Of a DNA stretch of 64,000 nt, positions 33,215 through 46,745 are shown in pieces. Location of the stretch: positions 2,030,123-2,094,122 of the forward strand of contig CATQJL010000112.1 of NCBI GenBank assembly GCA_958299035.1. The letters run 5' to 3'. Position 1 is the first letter of the stretch. Each line of letters starts with the position of its first letter. The position numbers and the translations under genes were made by a program. A model generated the notes under the pieces. It had not been told where the DNA came from. It made no database searches and was given only the letters and a program-made list of their open reading frames with translations. The DNA comes from Cylicocyclus nassatus (Eukaryota; Nematoda; Chromadorea; Rhabditida; Strongylidae).

Positions 33215-35745
33215 GATAATTTGTAGCCTGAGTGACCCTACGGATCGCTAGCAAGTGGGAGCAGACAACTTTTGGTGCCCAGTTACCCTACGGATCGCTA
33301 GCATGGGGCAGATATTGTATAGCACCCAGGTGGCACCTGATAGCTAGCAAGCGGATAGCGCAGGTAATTTGTAGCCTGAGTGACCCTACGGATGTTAGCA
33401 TGGGGCAGATATTGTGTAGCACCCAGGTGACACTACTCATAGCTAGCAAGCGGATAGGGTAGATAATTTGTAGCCTGAGTGACCCTATGGGTTGCTAGCA
33501 AGTGAGAGCAGATAACTTTTGGTGCCCACTGACCCTACGGATCGCTAGCAAGTGGGAGCAGACAACTTTTGGTGCCCAGTGACCCTACGGATCGCTAGCA
33601 AGTGGGAGCAGCTATTTTGGAGCGCATAGATTCCTTACATGTAGCTAGCAGGAGGGTAGGGCAGATAATTTGTAGCCTGAGTGACCCTACGGATCGCTAG
33701 CAAGTGGGAGCAGACAACTTTTGGTGCCCAGTTACCCTACAGATCGCTAGCATGGGGCAGATATTGTATAGCACCCAGGTGCCACCTGATAGCTAGCAAG
33801 CGGATAGCGCAGGTAATTTGTAGCCTGAGTGACCCTACGGATGTTAGCATGGGGCAGATATTGTGTAGCACCCAGGTGACACTACTCATAGCTAGCAAGC
33901 GGATAGGGCAGATAATTTGTAGCCTAAGTGACCCTACGGATCGCTAGCAAGTGGGAGCAGACAACTTTTGGTGCCCAGTGACCCTACGGATCGCTAGCAA
34001 GTGGGAGCAGCTATTTTGGAGCGCATAGATTCCTTACATGTAGCTAGCAGGAGGGTAGGGCAGATAATTTGTAGCCTGAGTGACCCTACGGATCGCTAGC
34101 AAGTGGGAGCAGACAACTTTTGGTGCCCAGTTACCCTACGGATCGCTAGCATGGGGCAGATATTGTATAGCACCCAGGTGGCACCTGATAGCTAGCAAGC
34201 GGATAGCGCAGGTAATTTGTAGCCTGAGTGACCCTACGGATGTTAGCATGGGGCAGATATTGTGTAGCACCCAGGTGACACTACTCATAGCTAGCAAGCG
34301 GATAGGGTAGATAATTTGTAGCCTGAGTGACCCTATGGGTTGCTAGCAAGTGAGAGCAGATAACTTTTGGTGCCCACTGACCCTACGGATCGCTAGCAAG
34401 TGGGAGCAGACAACTTTTGGTGCCCAGTGACCCTACGGATCGCTAGCAAGTGGGAGCAGCTATTTTGGAGCGCATAGATTCCTTACATGTAGCTAGCAGG
34501 AGGGTAGGGCAGATAATTTGTAGCCTGAGTGACCCTACGGATCGCTAGCAAGTGGGAGCAGACAACTTTTGGTGCCCAGTTACCCTACGGATCGCTAGCA
34601 TGGGGCAGATATTGTATAGCACCCAGGTGGCACCTGATAGCTAGCAAGCGGATAGCGCAGGTAATTTGTAGCCTGAGTGACCCTACGGATGTTAGCATGG
34701 GGCAGATATTGTGTAGCACCCAGGTGACACTACTCATAGCTAGCAAGCGGATAGGGTAGATAATTTGTAGCCTGAGTGACCCTATGGGTTGCTAGCAAGT
34801 GAGAGCAGATAACTTTTGGTGCCCACTGACCCTACGGATCGCTAGCAAGTGGGAGCAGACAACTTTTGGTGCCCAGTGACCCTACGGATCGCTAGCAAGT
34901 GGGAGCAGCTATTTTGGAGCGCATAGATTCCTTACATGTAGCTAGCAGGAGGGTAGGGCAGATAATTTGTAGCCTGAGTGACCCTACGGATCGCTAGCAA
35001 GTGGGAGCAGACAACTTTTGGTGCCCAGTTACCCTACGGATCGCTAGCATGGGGCAGATATTGTATAGCACCCAGGTGACACCTGATAGCTAGCAAGCGG
35101 ATAGCGCAGGTAATTTGTAGCCTGAGTGACCCTACGGATGTTAGAATGGGGCAGATATTGTGTAGCACCCAGGTGACACTACTCATAGCTAGCAAGCGGA
35201 TAGGGTAGATAATTTGTAGCCTGAGTGACCCTATGGGTCGCTAGCAAGTGAGAGCAGATAACTTTTGTTGCCCACTGACCCTACGGATCGCTAGCATGGG
35301 GCAGATATTGTGTACCACCAAGATGATACTATGATAGATAACTTTTGGTGCCCAGTGACCCTACGGATCGCTAGCATGGGGCAAATATTGTGTAGCACCC
35401 AGGTGACACTACTGATAGCTAGCAAGCGGATAGGGTAGATAATTTGTAGCCTGAGTGACCCTACGGATCGTTAGCATGGGGCAGATATTGTGTGTAGCAC
35501 CTGGGTGCTACAGGTGACACTACTGATAGCTAGCAAGCAGATAGGGTAGATAATTTGTAGCCTGAGTGACCCACGGGTCGCTAGCAAGTGAGAGCAGTTA
35601 TTTTGGAGCGCCTAGACTTACATATAGCTAGCAGGAGGGTAGGGTAGATAATTTGTAGCCTGAGTGACCCTACGGGTCGCTAGCAAGTGAGAGCAGTTAA
35701 TTTGGAGCGCCTAGATTCCTTACATATAGCTAGCAGGAGGGTAGG
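33215..35745 (+). repeat. Satellite super-unit, copy 2
   Basis: Unit starts at 33232, 33681, 34080 and 34529 repeat the 449/399/449 spacing of 27237-28534 at a constant 5995-bp offset, and the following variant monomers match too. A private change (TGTACCACCAAG at about 35312) postdates the duplication. Confidence 0.85.
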
Positions 35746-35748
35746 GCA

Positions 35749-38700
35749 GATAATTTGTAGCCTGAGTGACCCTACGGATCGCTAGCAAGTGGGAGCAGAC
35801 AACTTTTGGTGCCCAGTTACCCTACGGATCGCTAGCATGGGGCAGATATTGTATAGCACCCAGGTGGCACCTGATAGCTAGCAAGCGGATAGCGCAGGTA
35901 ATTTGTAGCCTGAGTGACCCTACGGATGTTAGCATGGGGCAGATATTGTGTAGCACCCAGGTGACACTACTCATAGCTAGCAAGCGGATAGGGTAGATAA
36001 TTTGTAGCCTGAGTGACCCTATGGGTTGCTAGCAAGTGAGAGCAGATAACTTTTGGTGCCCACTGACCCTACGGATCGCTAGCAAGTGGGAGCAGACAAC
36101 TTTTGGTGCCCAGTGACCCTACGGATCGCTAGCAAGTGGGAGCAGCTATTTTGGAGCGCATAGATTCCTTACATGTAGCTAGCAGGAGGGTAGGGCAGAT
36201 AATTTGTAGCCTGAGTGACCCTACGGATCGCTAGCAAGTGGGAGCAGACAACTTTTGGTGCCCAGTTACCCTACAGATCGCTAGCATGGGGCAGATATTG
36301 TATAGCACCCAGGTGCCACCTGATAGCTAGCAAGCGGATAGCGTAGGTAATTTGTAGCCTGAGTGACCCTACGGATGTTAGCATGGGGCAGATATTGTGT
36401 AGCACCCAGGTGACACTACTCATAGCTAGCAAGCGGATAGGGCAGATAATTTGTAGCCTAAGTGACCCTACGGATCGCTAGCAAGTGGGAGCAGACAACT
36501 TTTGGTGCCCAGTGACCCTACGGATCGCTAGCAAGTGGGAGCAGCTATTTTGGAGCGCATAGATTCCTTACATGTAGCTAGCAGGAGGGTAGGGCAGATA
36601 ATTTGTAGCCTGAGTGACCCTACGGATCGCTAGCAAGTGGGAGCAGACAACTTTTGGTGCCCAGTTACCCTACGGATCGCTAGCATGGGGCAGATATTGT
36701 ATAGCACCCAGGTGGCACCTGATAGCTAGCAAGCGGATAGCGCAGGTAATTTGTAGCCTGAGTGACCCTACGGATGTTAGCATGGGGCAGATATTGTGTA
36801 GCACCCAGGTGACACTACTCATAGCTAGCAAGCGGATAGGGTAGATAATTTGTAGCCTGAGTGACCCTATGGGTTGCTAGCAAGTGAGAGCAGATAACTT
36901 TTGGTGCCCACTGACCCTACGGATCGCTAGCAAGTGGGAGCAGACAACTTTTGGTGCCCAGTGACCCTACGGATCGCTAGCAAGTGGGAGCAGCTATTTT
37001 GGAGCGCATAGATTCCTTACATGTAGCTAGCAGGAGGGTAGGGCAGATAATTTGTAGCCTGAGTGACCCTACGGATCGCTAGCAAGTGGGAGCAGACAAC
37101 TTTTGGTGCCCAGTTACCCTACGGATCGCTAGCATGGGGCAGATATTGTATAGCACCCAGGTGGCACCTGATAGCTAGCAAGCGGATAGCGCAGGTAATT
37201 TGTAGCCTGAGTGACCCTACGGATGTTAGCATGGGGCAGATATTGTGTAGCACCCAGGTGACACTACTCATAGCTAGCAAGCGGATAGGGTAGATAATTT
37301 GTAGCCTGAGTGACCCTATGGGTTGCTAGCAAGTGAGAGCAGATAACTTTTGGTGCCCACTGACCCTACGGATCGCTAGCAAGTGGGAGCAGACAACTTT
37401 TGGTGCCCAGTGACCCTACGGATCGCTAGCAAGTGGGAGCAGCTATTTTGGAGCGCATAGATTCCTTACATGTAGCTAGCAGGAGGGTAGGGCAGATAAT
37501 TTGTAGCCTGAGTGACCCTACGGATCGCTAGCAAGTGGGAGCAGACAACTTTTGGTGCCCAGTTACCCTACGGATCGCTAGCATGGGGCAGATATTGTAT
37601 AGCACCCAGGTGACACCTGATAGCTAGCAAGCGGATAGCGCAGGTAATTTGTAGCCTGAGTGACCCTACGGATGTTAGAATGGGGCAGATATTGTGTAGC
37701 ACCCAGATAACACTACTCATAGCTAGCAAGCGGATAGGGTAGATAATTTGTAGCCTGAGTGACCCTATGGGTTGCTAGCAAGTGAGAGCAGATAACTTTT
37801 GGTGCCCACTGACCCTACGGATCGCTAGCAAGTGGGAGCAGACAACTTTTGGTGCCCAGTGACCCTACGGATCGCTAGCAAGTGGGAGCAGCTATTTTGG
37901 AGCGCATAGATTCCTTACATGTAGCTAGCAGGAGGGTAGGGCAGATAATTTGTAGCCTGAGTGACCCTACGGATCGCTAGCAAGTGGGAGCAGACAACTT
38001 TTGGTGCCCAGTTACCCTACGGATCGCTAGCATGGGGCAGATATTGTATAGCACCCAGGTGGCACCTGATAGCTAGCAAGCGGATAGCGCAGGTAATTTG
38101 TAGCCTGAGTGACCCTACGGATGTTAGCATGGGGCAGATATTGTGTAGCACCCAGGTGACACTACTCATAGCTAGCAAGCGGATAGGGTAGATAATTTGT
38201 AGCCTGAGTGACCCTATGGGTTGCTAGCAAGTGAGAGCAGATAACTTTTGGTGCCCACTGACCCTACGGATCGCTAGCAAGTGGGAGCAGACAACTTTTG
38301 GTGCCCAGTGACCCTACGGATCGCTAGCAAGTGGGAGCAGCTATTTTGGAGCGCATAGATTCCTTACATGTAGCTAGCAGGAGGGTAGGGCAGATAATTT
38401 GTAGCCTGAGTGACCCTACGGATCGCTAGCAAGTGGGAGCAGACAACTTTTGGTGCCCAGTTACCCTACGGATCGCTAGCATGGGGCAGATATTGTATAG
38501 CACCCAGGTGACACCTGATAGCTAGCAAGCGGATAGCGCAGGTAATTTGTAGCCTGAGTGACCCTACGGATGTTAGAATGGGGCAGATATTGTGTAGCAC
38601 CCAGATAACACTACTCATAGCTAGCAAGCGGATAGGGTAGATAATTTGTAGCCTGAGTGACCCTATGGGTCGCTAGCAAGTGAGAGCAGATAACTTTTGT

Positions 38701-39000
38701 TGCCCACTGACCCTACGGATCGCTAGCATGGGGCAGATATTGTGTAGCACCAAGATGATACTATGATAGATAACTTTTGGTGCCCAGTGACCCTACGGAT
38801 CGCTAGCATGGGGCAAATATTGTGTAGCACCCAGGTGACACTACTGATAGCTAGCAAGCGGATAGGGTAGATAATTTGTAGCCTGAGTGACCCTACGGAT
38901 CGTTAGCATGGGGCAGATATTGTGTGTAGCACCTGGGTGCTACAGGTGACACTACTGATAGCTAGCAAGCAGATAGGGTAGATAATTTGTAGCCTGAGTG
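35749..39000 (+). repeat. Satellite super-unit, copy 3, with an internal 898-bp duplication
   Basis: Unit starts at 35766, 36215, 36614 and 37063 again show 449/399/449, offset 2534 bp from copy 2, so copies 2 and 3 are tandem. A rare variant (CACCCAGATAACACTAC) appears at about 37702 and 38600, 898 bp apart, i.e. two 449-bp units were duplicated later. Confidence 0.85.
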
Positions 39001-42000
39001 ACCCACGGGTCGCTAGCAAGTGAGAGCAGACATTTTTTGGTGCCCAGTGACCCTACGGATCGCTAGCATGGGGCAGATATTGTATAGCACCCAGCAGTGA
39101 CACTACTGATAGCTAGCAAGCGGATAGGGCAGATAATTTGTAGCCTAAGTGACCCTACGGATGTTAGCATGGGGCAGATATTGTGTAGCACCCAGGTGAC
39201 ACTACTCATAGCTAGCAAGCGGATAGGGTAGATAATTTGTAGCCTGAGTGACCCTATGGGTCGCTAGCAAGTGAGAGCAGATAACTTTTGGTGCCCACTG
39301 ACCCTACGGATCGCTAGCATGGGGCAGATATTGTGTAGCACCAAGATGATACTATGATAGATAACTTTTGGTGCCCAGTGACCCTACGGATCGCTAGCAT
39401 GGGGCAAATATTGTGTAGCACCCAGGTGACACTACTGATAGCTAGCAAGCGGATAGTGTAGATAATTTGTAGCCTGAGTGACCCTACGGATCGTTAGCAT
39501 GGGGCAGATATTGTGTGTAGCACCTGGGTGCTACAGGTGACACTACTGATAGCTAGCAAGCAGATAGGGTAGATAATTTGTAGCCTGAGTGACCCACGGG
39601 TCGCTAGCAAGTGAGAGCAGTTATTTTGGAGCGCCTAGACTTACATATAGCTAGCAGGAGGGTAGGGTAGATAATTTGTAGCCTGAGTGACCCTACGGGT
39701 CGCTAGCAAGTGAGAGCAGTTAATTTGGAGCGCCTAGATTCCTTACATATAGCTAGCAGGAGGGTAGGGTAGATAATTTGTAGCCTGAGTGACCCTACGG
39801 ATCGCTAGCAAGTGGGAGCAGACATTTTTTGGTGCCCAGTGACCCTACGGATCGCTAGCATGGGGCAGATATTGTATAGCACCCAGCAGTGACACTACTG
39901 ATAGCTAGCAAGCGGATAGGGCAGATAATTTGTAGCCTAAGTGACCCTACGGATCGCTAGCAAGTGGGAGCAGACAACTTTTGGTGCCCAGTGACCCTAC
40001 GGATCGCTAGCAAGTGGGAGCAGCTATTTTGGAGCGCATCGATTCCTTACATGTAGCTAGCAGGAGGGTAGGGCAGATAATTTGTAGCCTGAGTGACCCT
40101 ACGGATCGCTAGCAAGTGGGAGCAGACAACTTTTGGTGCCCAGTTACCCTACGGATCGCTAGCATGGGGCAGATATTGTATAGCACCCAGGTGACACCTG
40201 ATAGCTAGCAAGCGGATAGCGCAGGTAATTTGTAGCCTGAGTGACCCTACGGATGTTAGCATGGGGCAGATATTGTGTAGCACCCAGGTGACACTACTCA
40301 TAGCTAGCAAGCGGATAGGGTAGATAATTTGTAGCCTGAGTGACCCTATGGGTCGCTAGCAAGTGAGAGCAGATAACTTTTGGTGCCCACTGACCCTACG
40401 GATCGCTAGCAAGTGGGAGCAGACATTTTTTGGTGCCCAGTGACCCTACGGATCGCTAGCATGGGGCAGATATTGTATAGCACCCAGCAGTGACACTACT
40501 GATAGCTAGCAAGCGGATAGGGCAGATAATTTGTAGCCTAAGTGACCCTACGGATCGCTAGCAAGTGGGAGCAGACAACTTTTGGTGCCCAGTGACCCTA
40601 CGGATCGCTAGCAAGTGGGAGCAGCTATTTTGGAGCGCATCGATTCCTTACATGTAGCTAGCAGGAGGGTAGGGCAGATAATTTGTAGCCTGAGTGACCC
40701 TACGGATCGCTAGCAAGTGGGAGCAGACAACTTTTGGTGCCCAGTTACCCTACGGATCGCTAGCATGGGGCAGATATTGTATAGCACCCAGGTGACACCT
40801 GATAGCTAGCAAGCGGATGGCGCAGGTAATTTGTAGCCTGAGTGACCCTACGGATGTTAGCATGGGGCAGATATTGTGTAGCACCCAGGTGACACTACTC
40901 ATAGCTAGCAAGCGGATAGGGTAGATAATTTGTAGCCTGAGTGACCCTATGGGTCGCTAGCAAGTGAGAGCAGATAACTTTTGGTGCCCACTGACCCTAC
41001 GGATCGCTAGCATGGGGCAGATATTGTGTAGCACCAAGATGATACTATGATAGATAACTTTTGGTGCCCAGTGACCCTACGGATCGCTAGCATGGGGCAA
41101 ATATTGTGTAGCACCCAGGTGACACTACTGATAGCTAGCAAGCGGATAGTGTAGATAATTTGTAGCCTGAGTGACCCTACGGATCGTTAGCATGGGGCAG
41201 ATATTGTGTGTAGCACCTGGGTGCTACAGGTGACACTACTGATAGCTAGCAAGCAGATAGGGTAGATAATTTGTAGCCTGAGTGACCCACGGGTCGCTAG
41301 CAAGTGAGAGCAGTTATTTTGGAGCGCCTAGACTTACATATAGCTAGCAGGAGGGTAGGGTAGATAATTTGTAGCCTGAGTGACCCTACGGGTCGCTAGC
41401 AAGTGAGAGCAGTTAATTTGGAGCGCCTAGATTCCTTACATATAGCTAGCAGGAGGGTAGGGTAGATAATTTGTAGCCTGAGTGACCCTACGGATCGCTA
41501 GCAAGTGGGAGCAGACATTTTTTGGTGCCCAGTGACCCTACGGATCGCTAGCATGGGGCAGATATTGTATAGCACCCAGCAGTGACACTACTGATAGCTA
41601 GCAAGCGGATAGGGCAGATAATTTGTAGCCTAAGTGACCCTACGGATCGCTAGCAAGTGGGAGCAGACAACTTTTGGTGCCCAGTGACCCTACGGATCGC
41701 TAGCAAGTGGGAGCAGCTATTTTGGAGCGCATCGATTCCTTACATGTAGCTAGCAGGAGGGTAGGGCAGATAATTTGTAGCCTGAGTGACCCTACGGATC
41801 GCTAGCAAGTGGGAGCAGACAACTTTTGGTGCCCAGTTACCCTACGGATCGCTAGCATGGGGCAGATATTGTATAGCACCCAGGTGACACCTGATAGCTA
41901 GCAAGCGGATAGCGCAGGTAATTTGTAGCCTGAGTGACCCTACGGATGTTAGCATGGGGCAGATATTGTGTAGCACCCAGGTGACACTACTCATAGCTAG

Positions 42001-44290
42001 CAAGCGGATAGGGTAGATAATTTGTAGCCTGAGTGACCCTATGGGTCGCTAGCAAGTGAGAGCAGATAACTTTTGGTGCCCACTGACCCTACGGATCGCT
42101 AGCAAGTGGGAGCAGACATTTTTTGGTGCCCAGTGACCCTACGGATCGCTAGCATGGGGCAGATATTGTATAGCACCCAGCAGTGACACTACTGATAGCT
42201 AGCAAGCGGATAGGGCAGATAATTTGTAGCCTAAGTGACCCTACGGATCGCTAGCAAGTGGGAGCAGACAACTTTTGGTGCACAGTGACCCTACGGATCG
42301 CTAGCAAGTGGGAGCAGCTATTTTGGAGCGCATAGATTCCTTACATGTAGCTAGCAGGGGGGTAGGGCAGATAATTTGTAGCCTGAGTGACCCTACGGAT
42401 GTTAGCATGGGGCAGATATTGTGTAGCACCCAGGTGACACTACTCATAGCTAGCAAGCGGATAGGGTAGATAATTTGTAGCCTGAGTGACCCTATGGGTC
42501 GCTAGCAAGTGAGAGCAGATAACTTTTGGTGCCCACTGACCCTACGGATCGCTAGCAAGTGGGAGCAGACATTTTTTGGTGCCCAGTGACCCTACGGATC
42601 GCTAGCATGGGGCAGATATTGTATAGCACCCAGCAGTGACACTACTGATAGCTAGCAAGCGGATAGGGCAGATAATTTGTAGCCTAAGTGACCCTACGGA
42701 TCGCTAGCAAGTGGGAGCAGACAACTTTTGGTGCCCAGTGACCCTACGGATCGCTAGCAAGTGGGAGCAGCTATTTTGGAGCGCATAGATTCCTTACATG
42801 TAGCTAGCAGGGGGGTAGGGCAGATAATTTGTAGCCTGAGTGACCCTACGGATGTTAGCATGGGGCAGATATTGTGTAGCACCCAGGTGACACTACTCAT
42901 AGCTAGCAAGCGGATAGGGTAGATAATTTGTAGCCTGAGTGACCCTATGGGTCGCTAGCAAGTGAGAGCAGATAACTTTTGGTGCCCACTGACCCTACGG
43001 ATCGCTAGCAAGTGGGAGCAGACAACTTTTGGTGCCCAGTGACCCTACGGATCGCTAGCAAGTGGGAGCAGCTATTTTGGAGCGCATAGATTCCTTACAT
43101 ATAGCTAGCAGGAGGGTAGGGCAGATAATTTGTAGCCTGAGTGACCCTACGGATCGCTAGCAAGTGGGAGCAGACAACTTTTGGTGCCCAGTTACCCTAC
43201 GGATCGCTAGCATGGGGCAGATGTTGTATAGCACCCAGGTGCCACCTGATAGCTAGAAGCGGATAGCGCAGGTAATTTGTAGCCTGAGTGACCCTACGGA
43301 TGTTAGCATGGGGCAGATATTGTGTAGCACCCAGGTGACACTACTCATAGCTAGCAAGCGGATAGGGCAGATAATTTGTAGCCTAAGTGACCCTACGGAT
43401 CGCTAGCAAGTGGGAGCAGACAAGTTTTGGTGCCCAGTGACCCTACGGATCGCTAGCAAGTGGGAGCAGCTATTTTGGAGCGCATAGATTCCTTACATGT
43501 AGCTAGCAGGAGGGTAGGGCAGATAATTTGTAGCCTGAGTGACCCTACGGATCGCTAGCAAGTGGGAGCAGACAACTTTTGGTGCCCAGTTACCCTACGG
43601 ATCGCTAGCATGGGGCAGATATTGTATAGCACCCAGGTGACACCTGATAGCTAGCAAGCGGATAGCGCAGGTAATTTGTAGCCTGAGTGACCCTACGGAT
43701 GTTAGCATGGGGCAGATATTGTGTAGCACCCAGGTGACACTACTCATAGCTAGCAAGCGGATAGGGTAGATAATTTGTAGCCTGAGTGACCCTATGGGTC
43801 GCTAGCAAGTGAGAGCAGATAACTTTTGGTGCCCACTGACCCTACGGATCGCTAGCATGGGGCAGATATTGTGTAGCACCCAGGTGACACTACTCATAGC
43901 TAGCAAGCGGATAGGGTAGATAATTTGTAGCCGTGACCCTACGGATCGCTAGCAAGTGGGAGCAGTTATTTCGAAGCGCCTAGATTCCTTACAAATAGCT
44001 AGCAGGAGGGTAGGGCACATAATTTGTAACCTGAGTGACCCTACGGATCGCTAGCAAGTGGGAGCAGACAACTTTTGGTGCCCAGTGACCCTACAGATCG
44101 CTAACATGGTGCAGATATTGTGTAGCACCCAGGTGACACTACTGATAGCTAGCAAGCGGGTAGAGTAGATAATTTGTAGCCTGAGTGACCCTATGGGTCG
44201 CTTGCAAGTGGAGAGGCACATAATTTGTAATGCCTAGGTGTCCATTCGTATCGGTAGCAGTAAATAGGGTAGATAGTATGAGGCTAGCTT

Positions 44291-46620
44291 AAGGCACAGA
44301 TATTCCTATAGTGTCAACTTTAGCACAAATTATTCTCCCATTTTGGTCTTTGTGCGCTCACACCATCAAGAAAACGAACGTATCAGATCTTTGGAAGATT
44401 ACAAAATGGCTGCTTGTGTGAACAATTTTGTGCAACTATCCAAGAATTACTATCCATGCAAAGCAGCTCTTTTCCTCACACTCCAGCTGAAGCTCTCTCA
44501 AAGTTCCTCTTGAAGACTTCTGCATGCTCTTGAAACTTGGTTTTCCTCCAGTTTTATGGAAGTTTTCTTTAAAAGTAGTAGTTGCACCTGAACTACTTTG
44601 AGTAACGCAAATTTTAATTACAAGTCGTGTACGATGTTCAGACAACAGGGGCAGAGACAATGTTTAACCGAGTTTCTAGAGTAATTTGATAGAATTTTCT
44701 TGCAACAAAAGCATCGGTTTGGAGCTCAACCAAATCTTTTATATTCCATTAAGATCATCCTGAAGTCGTTCACAAATGTTCTCTGAGCCAGGTTTTTAGA
44801 TGTTTTGGAAATCGCTGCAAAATAGGATATCTACAATGCAGAGACCCTTGTGAATATATTTCACTTTCTTCCCTATACCCTTACCATTTCTGGCTTATGT
44901 AACAAATTCGCCTCTTTTAGAAACATTTTGAAAAGCCCTTCAAGTCCAATGTCTTAAAAAGTTGGTATAAGATTTGTACAAATAACGAACCTTTGCAAAA
45001 ACTTTGCAAAGAAATGACTCGTTTTCGTTCCAGTATTTTGCCAAATTGCGAAAGTATTGTCAGATCCAATCCATTATAGAATAAAGTTGAATAAACATTG
45101 CAACTTGTGTGCAAACAGAATTTTTTCCTCCTTCCAGCTGCTGTAACCGCAATGTGATTCATTGCGAGAGTGCTGAGATAATCGTTGGAATTTGCAGCCC
45201 TTGATTTTTACCATGTCTTTCGCTAATTTTCAAAATTTTCATGTGAGACTTTAGGAGACGGTTTGATAGCAGGCAACTTTTTGCCATTTGAACCAATTTT
45301 TTGCAGCCATACGGCTTGTGTTTCAGAATTCCTAAAATCAAATTTATAGAGCAACATAATTTCACGCGGCGTACTTCAAGCTCGTAAAACACGAAGTGGT
45401 AAGCAGTTCAAGTATCACGTAAATTCTCCTTTTTCTAATAGTTGTCTTTTCATATCATGACGAGAAAGCGAAAACAAAACGACAATTTCCCAATTTCACT
45501 GGTGCACACTGGTATCCTAAGTTTGGAAATCTTCACAATTTGAGGCGGAAATCATCATTACTTTGTAAGGTTAGCAGTAGCAGTAATGTGTTAAAACCTC
45601 TATTCCGAAGATTTAGCAGTGTTTGTTGCAACAGGTTATGCGAGTTTTGCAAACTCGAGACTTTTGGGAAGTTATTTAGCAAAATTCCAAAAAGGAGCTT
45701 AGAAAAGAGGAAAAATTTTTTAGCTGGCAAAAGGTTCGCTCTAGCTGGTTATTGAAACTTTCGCAAAAGTTTCAGACAGAAAGTTCGAAAAGTAGCGAAA
45801 ACTGGACCTCTTGAACAAAGTGTTGTACATCCCAGCGATAATCAGAGCACTCTCTTAAAGATCACACGATTAATACAGCAACTGGTAAGAGGAAGAAATT
45901 CCGTATAAATACATTTCGAAGCGTTTGTTTATCTCTATAAACAGTCCCAATTGCAAATCACAAGCATCCAAAACCGCCGACCTGACGAAGTGCCAAGTGT
46001 CTCATTGCGTAAACAAATTGACCGCAGCATCAAAATGGCTCCAAAAATAGTCATGCTGAACCGCGTAAACAATCTCAGGCGCCATTTCTGACACAGTGCC
46101 AAGTGCCCCACTACGTAAACAAACGTATCGTCAGAGTCAGAACCACCGGCAGAGCAGCAGTCGACAGAGTGTGAACCCAAATGCACCCAGAAAACTCTCA
46201 CTCCCTGCCTTGCATTCATACCTAACCGCTCATTGATGAGTACGTTATTTTTGGCGTGATAGCCGGGCAGGCCTCTCATGTAACTCGACCACCTCCGCGC
46301 TCTCCCTACTCACTTGTCTAGGAAGGTGTGGCTAATAATCTGGAAATTGCACTCTTACCATTCGTTAATATATACTGATGGCATTGATAGCGATGGAATG
46401 GTAATACAATTTGAACAACATTAAGATGTCAGCAGAAGGGCTACACGTAAGACAGAACTGAAAAGTAAAAAGAAAAGCTCCTACTTTTGAAATTTTCACT
46501 CCAAAACGTCATTAACCAAAGCATATAATGATATGTTGCCAGTCTCACAGATTGTAAAAGACAAGTGAGCAAACGGAACGCAGGCAAATGCATTTGTCAG
46601 AAATAGTGACCTTCTCCACT
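44291..46620. other. No gene seen
   Basis: Anonymous AT-rich DNA. Around 45970-46130 a segment GTGCCAAGTGTCTCATTGCG recurs in changed form ~110 bp on, with GCGTAAACAA three times, a small degenerate tandem. Open frames at 44436-46279 have no supporting splice sites or motifs. Confidence 0.5.
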
Positions 46621-46629
46621 CTGGCATTC

Positions 46630-46745
46630 GGTCCGTGCGGCGCGCGCGTGCTCCCCGTGCGGCGCCTTGTAGTGCGCGCGGGCCGAACGATGAATGCGCG
46701 CGGGCCAAACGGTGAATGCGCGCGGGCCGCACGGTATCGAAAGCG
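46630..46745. repeat. CpG-rich modular repeat, cluster 1
   Basis: The module GCGCGCGGGCCGCACGGT occurs about five times, three of them in a 22-26-bp periodic run (GCGCGCGGGCCGAACGATGAAT type) and two inverted (GTGCGGCGCGCGCG). It is sharply GC-rich in an AT-rich setting. Open frames on both strands follow from the repeat. Confidence 0.75.

Larger units (their letters stand above)
22185..44290 (+). repeat. 22-kb hierarchical satellite, ~50-bp monomers, 449-bp higher-order unit
   Basis: Continuous head-to-tail monomers of 47-52 bp, nearly all centred on GCTAGC: TGACCCTACGGATCGCTAGC then AAGTGGGAGCAG then a variable half ending TTTGTAGCCTGAG, TTTGGTGCCCAG, TAGCACCCAGG or GAGCGCATAG. In the central part nine monomer types recur in fixed order with lengths 50, 48, 50, 47, 52, 50, 50, 50 and 52, summing to exactly 449. 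All monomers share one orientation, and no transposon or gene interrupts the array. Monomers at both fringes (22185-22800, 43920-44290) are diverged, the centre homogeneous, as expected from unequal exchange. Repeated frames beginning MTLRIASKWEQ are readings of the repeat, not genes. Confidence 0.97.

Noticed and set aside
23664..38191. Repeated open frames of 65-88 codons beginning MTLRIASKWEQ
   Set aside because: They begin at GTG, recur with the satellite period and are direct readings of monomers; no splice sites, signal or domain.
22185..44290. CRISPR-like array
   Set aside because: Monomers are contiguous and related along their whole length; there are no unique spacers of constant size, and the context is eukaryotic.
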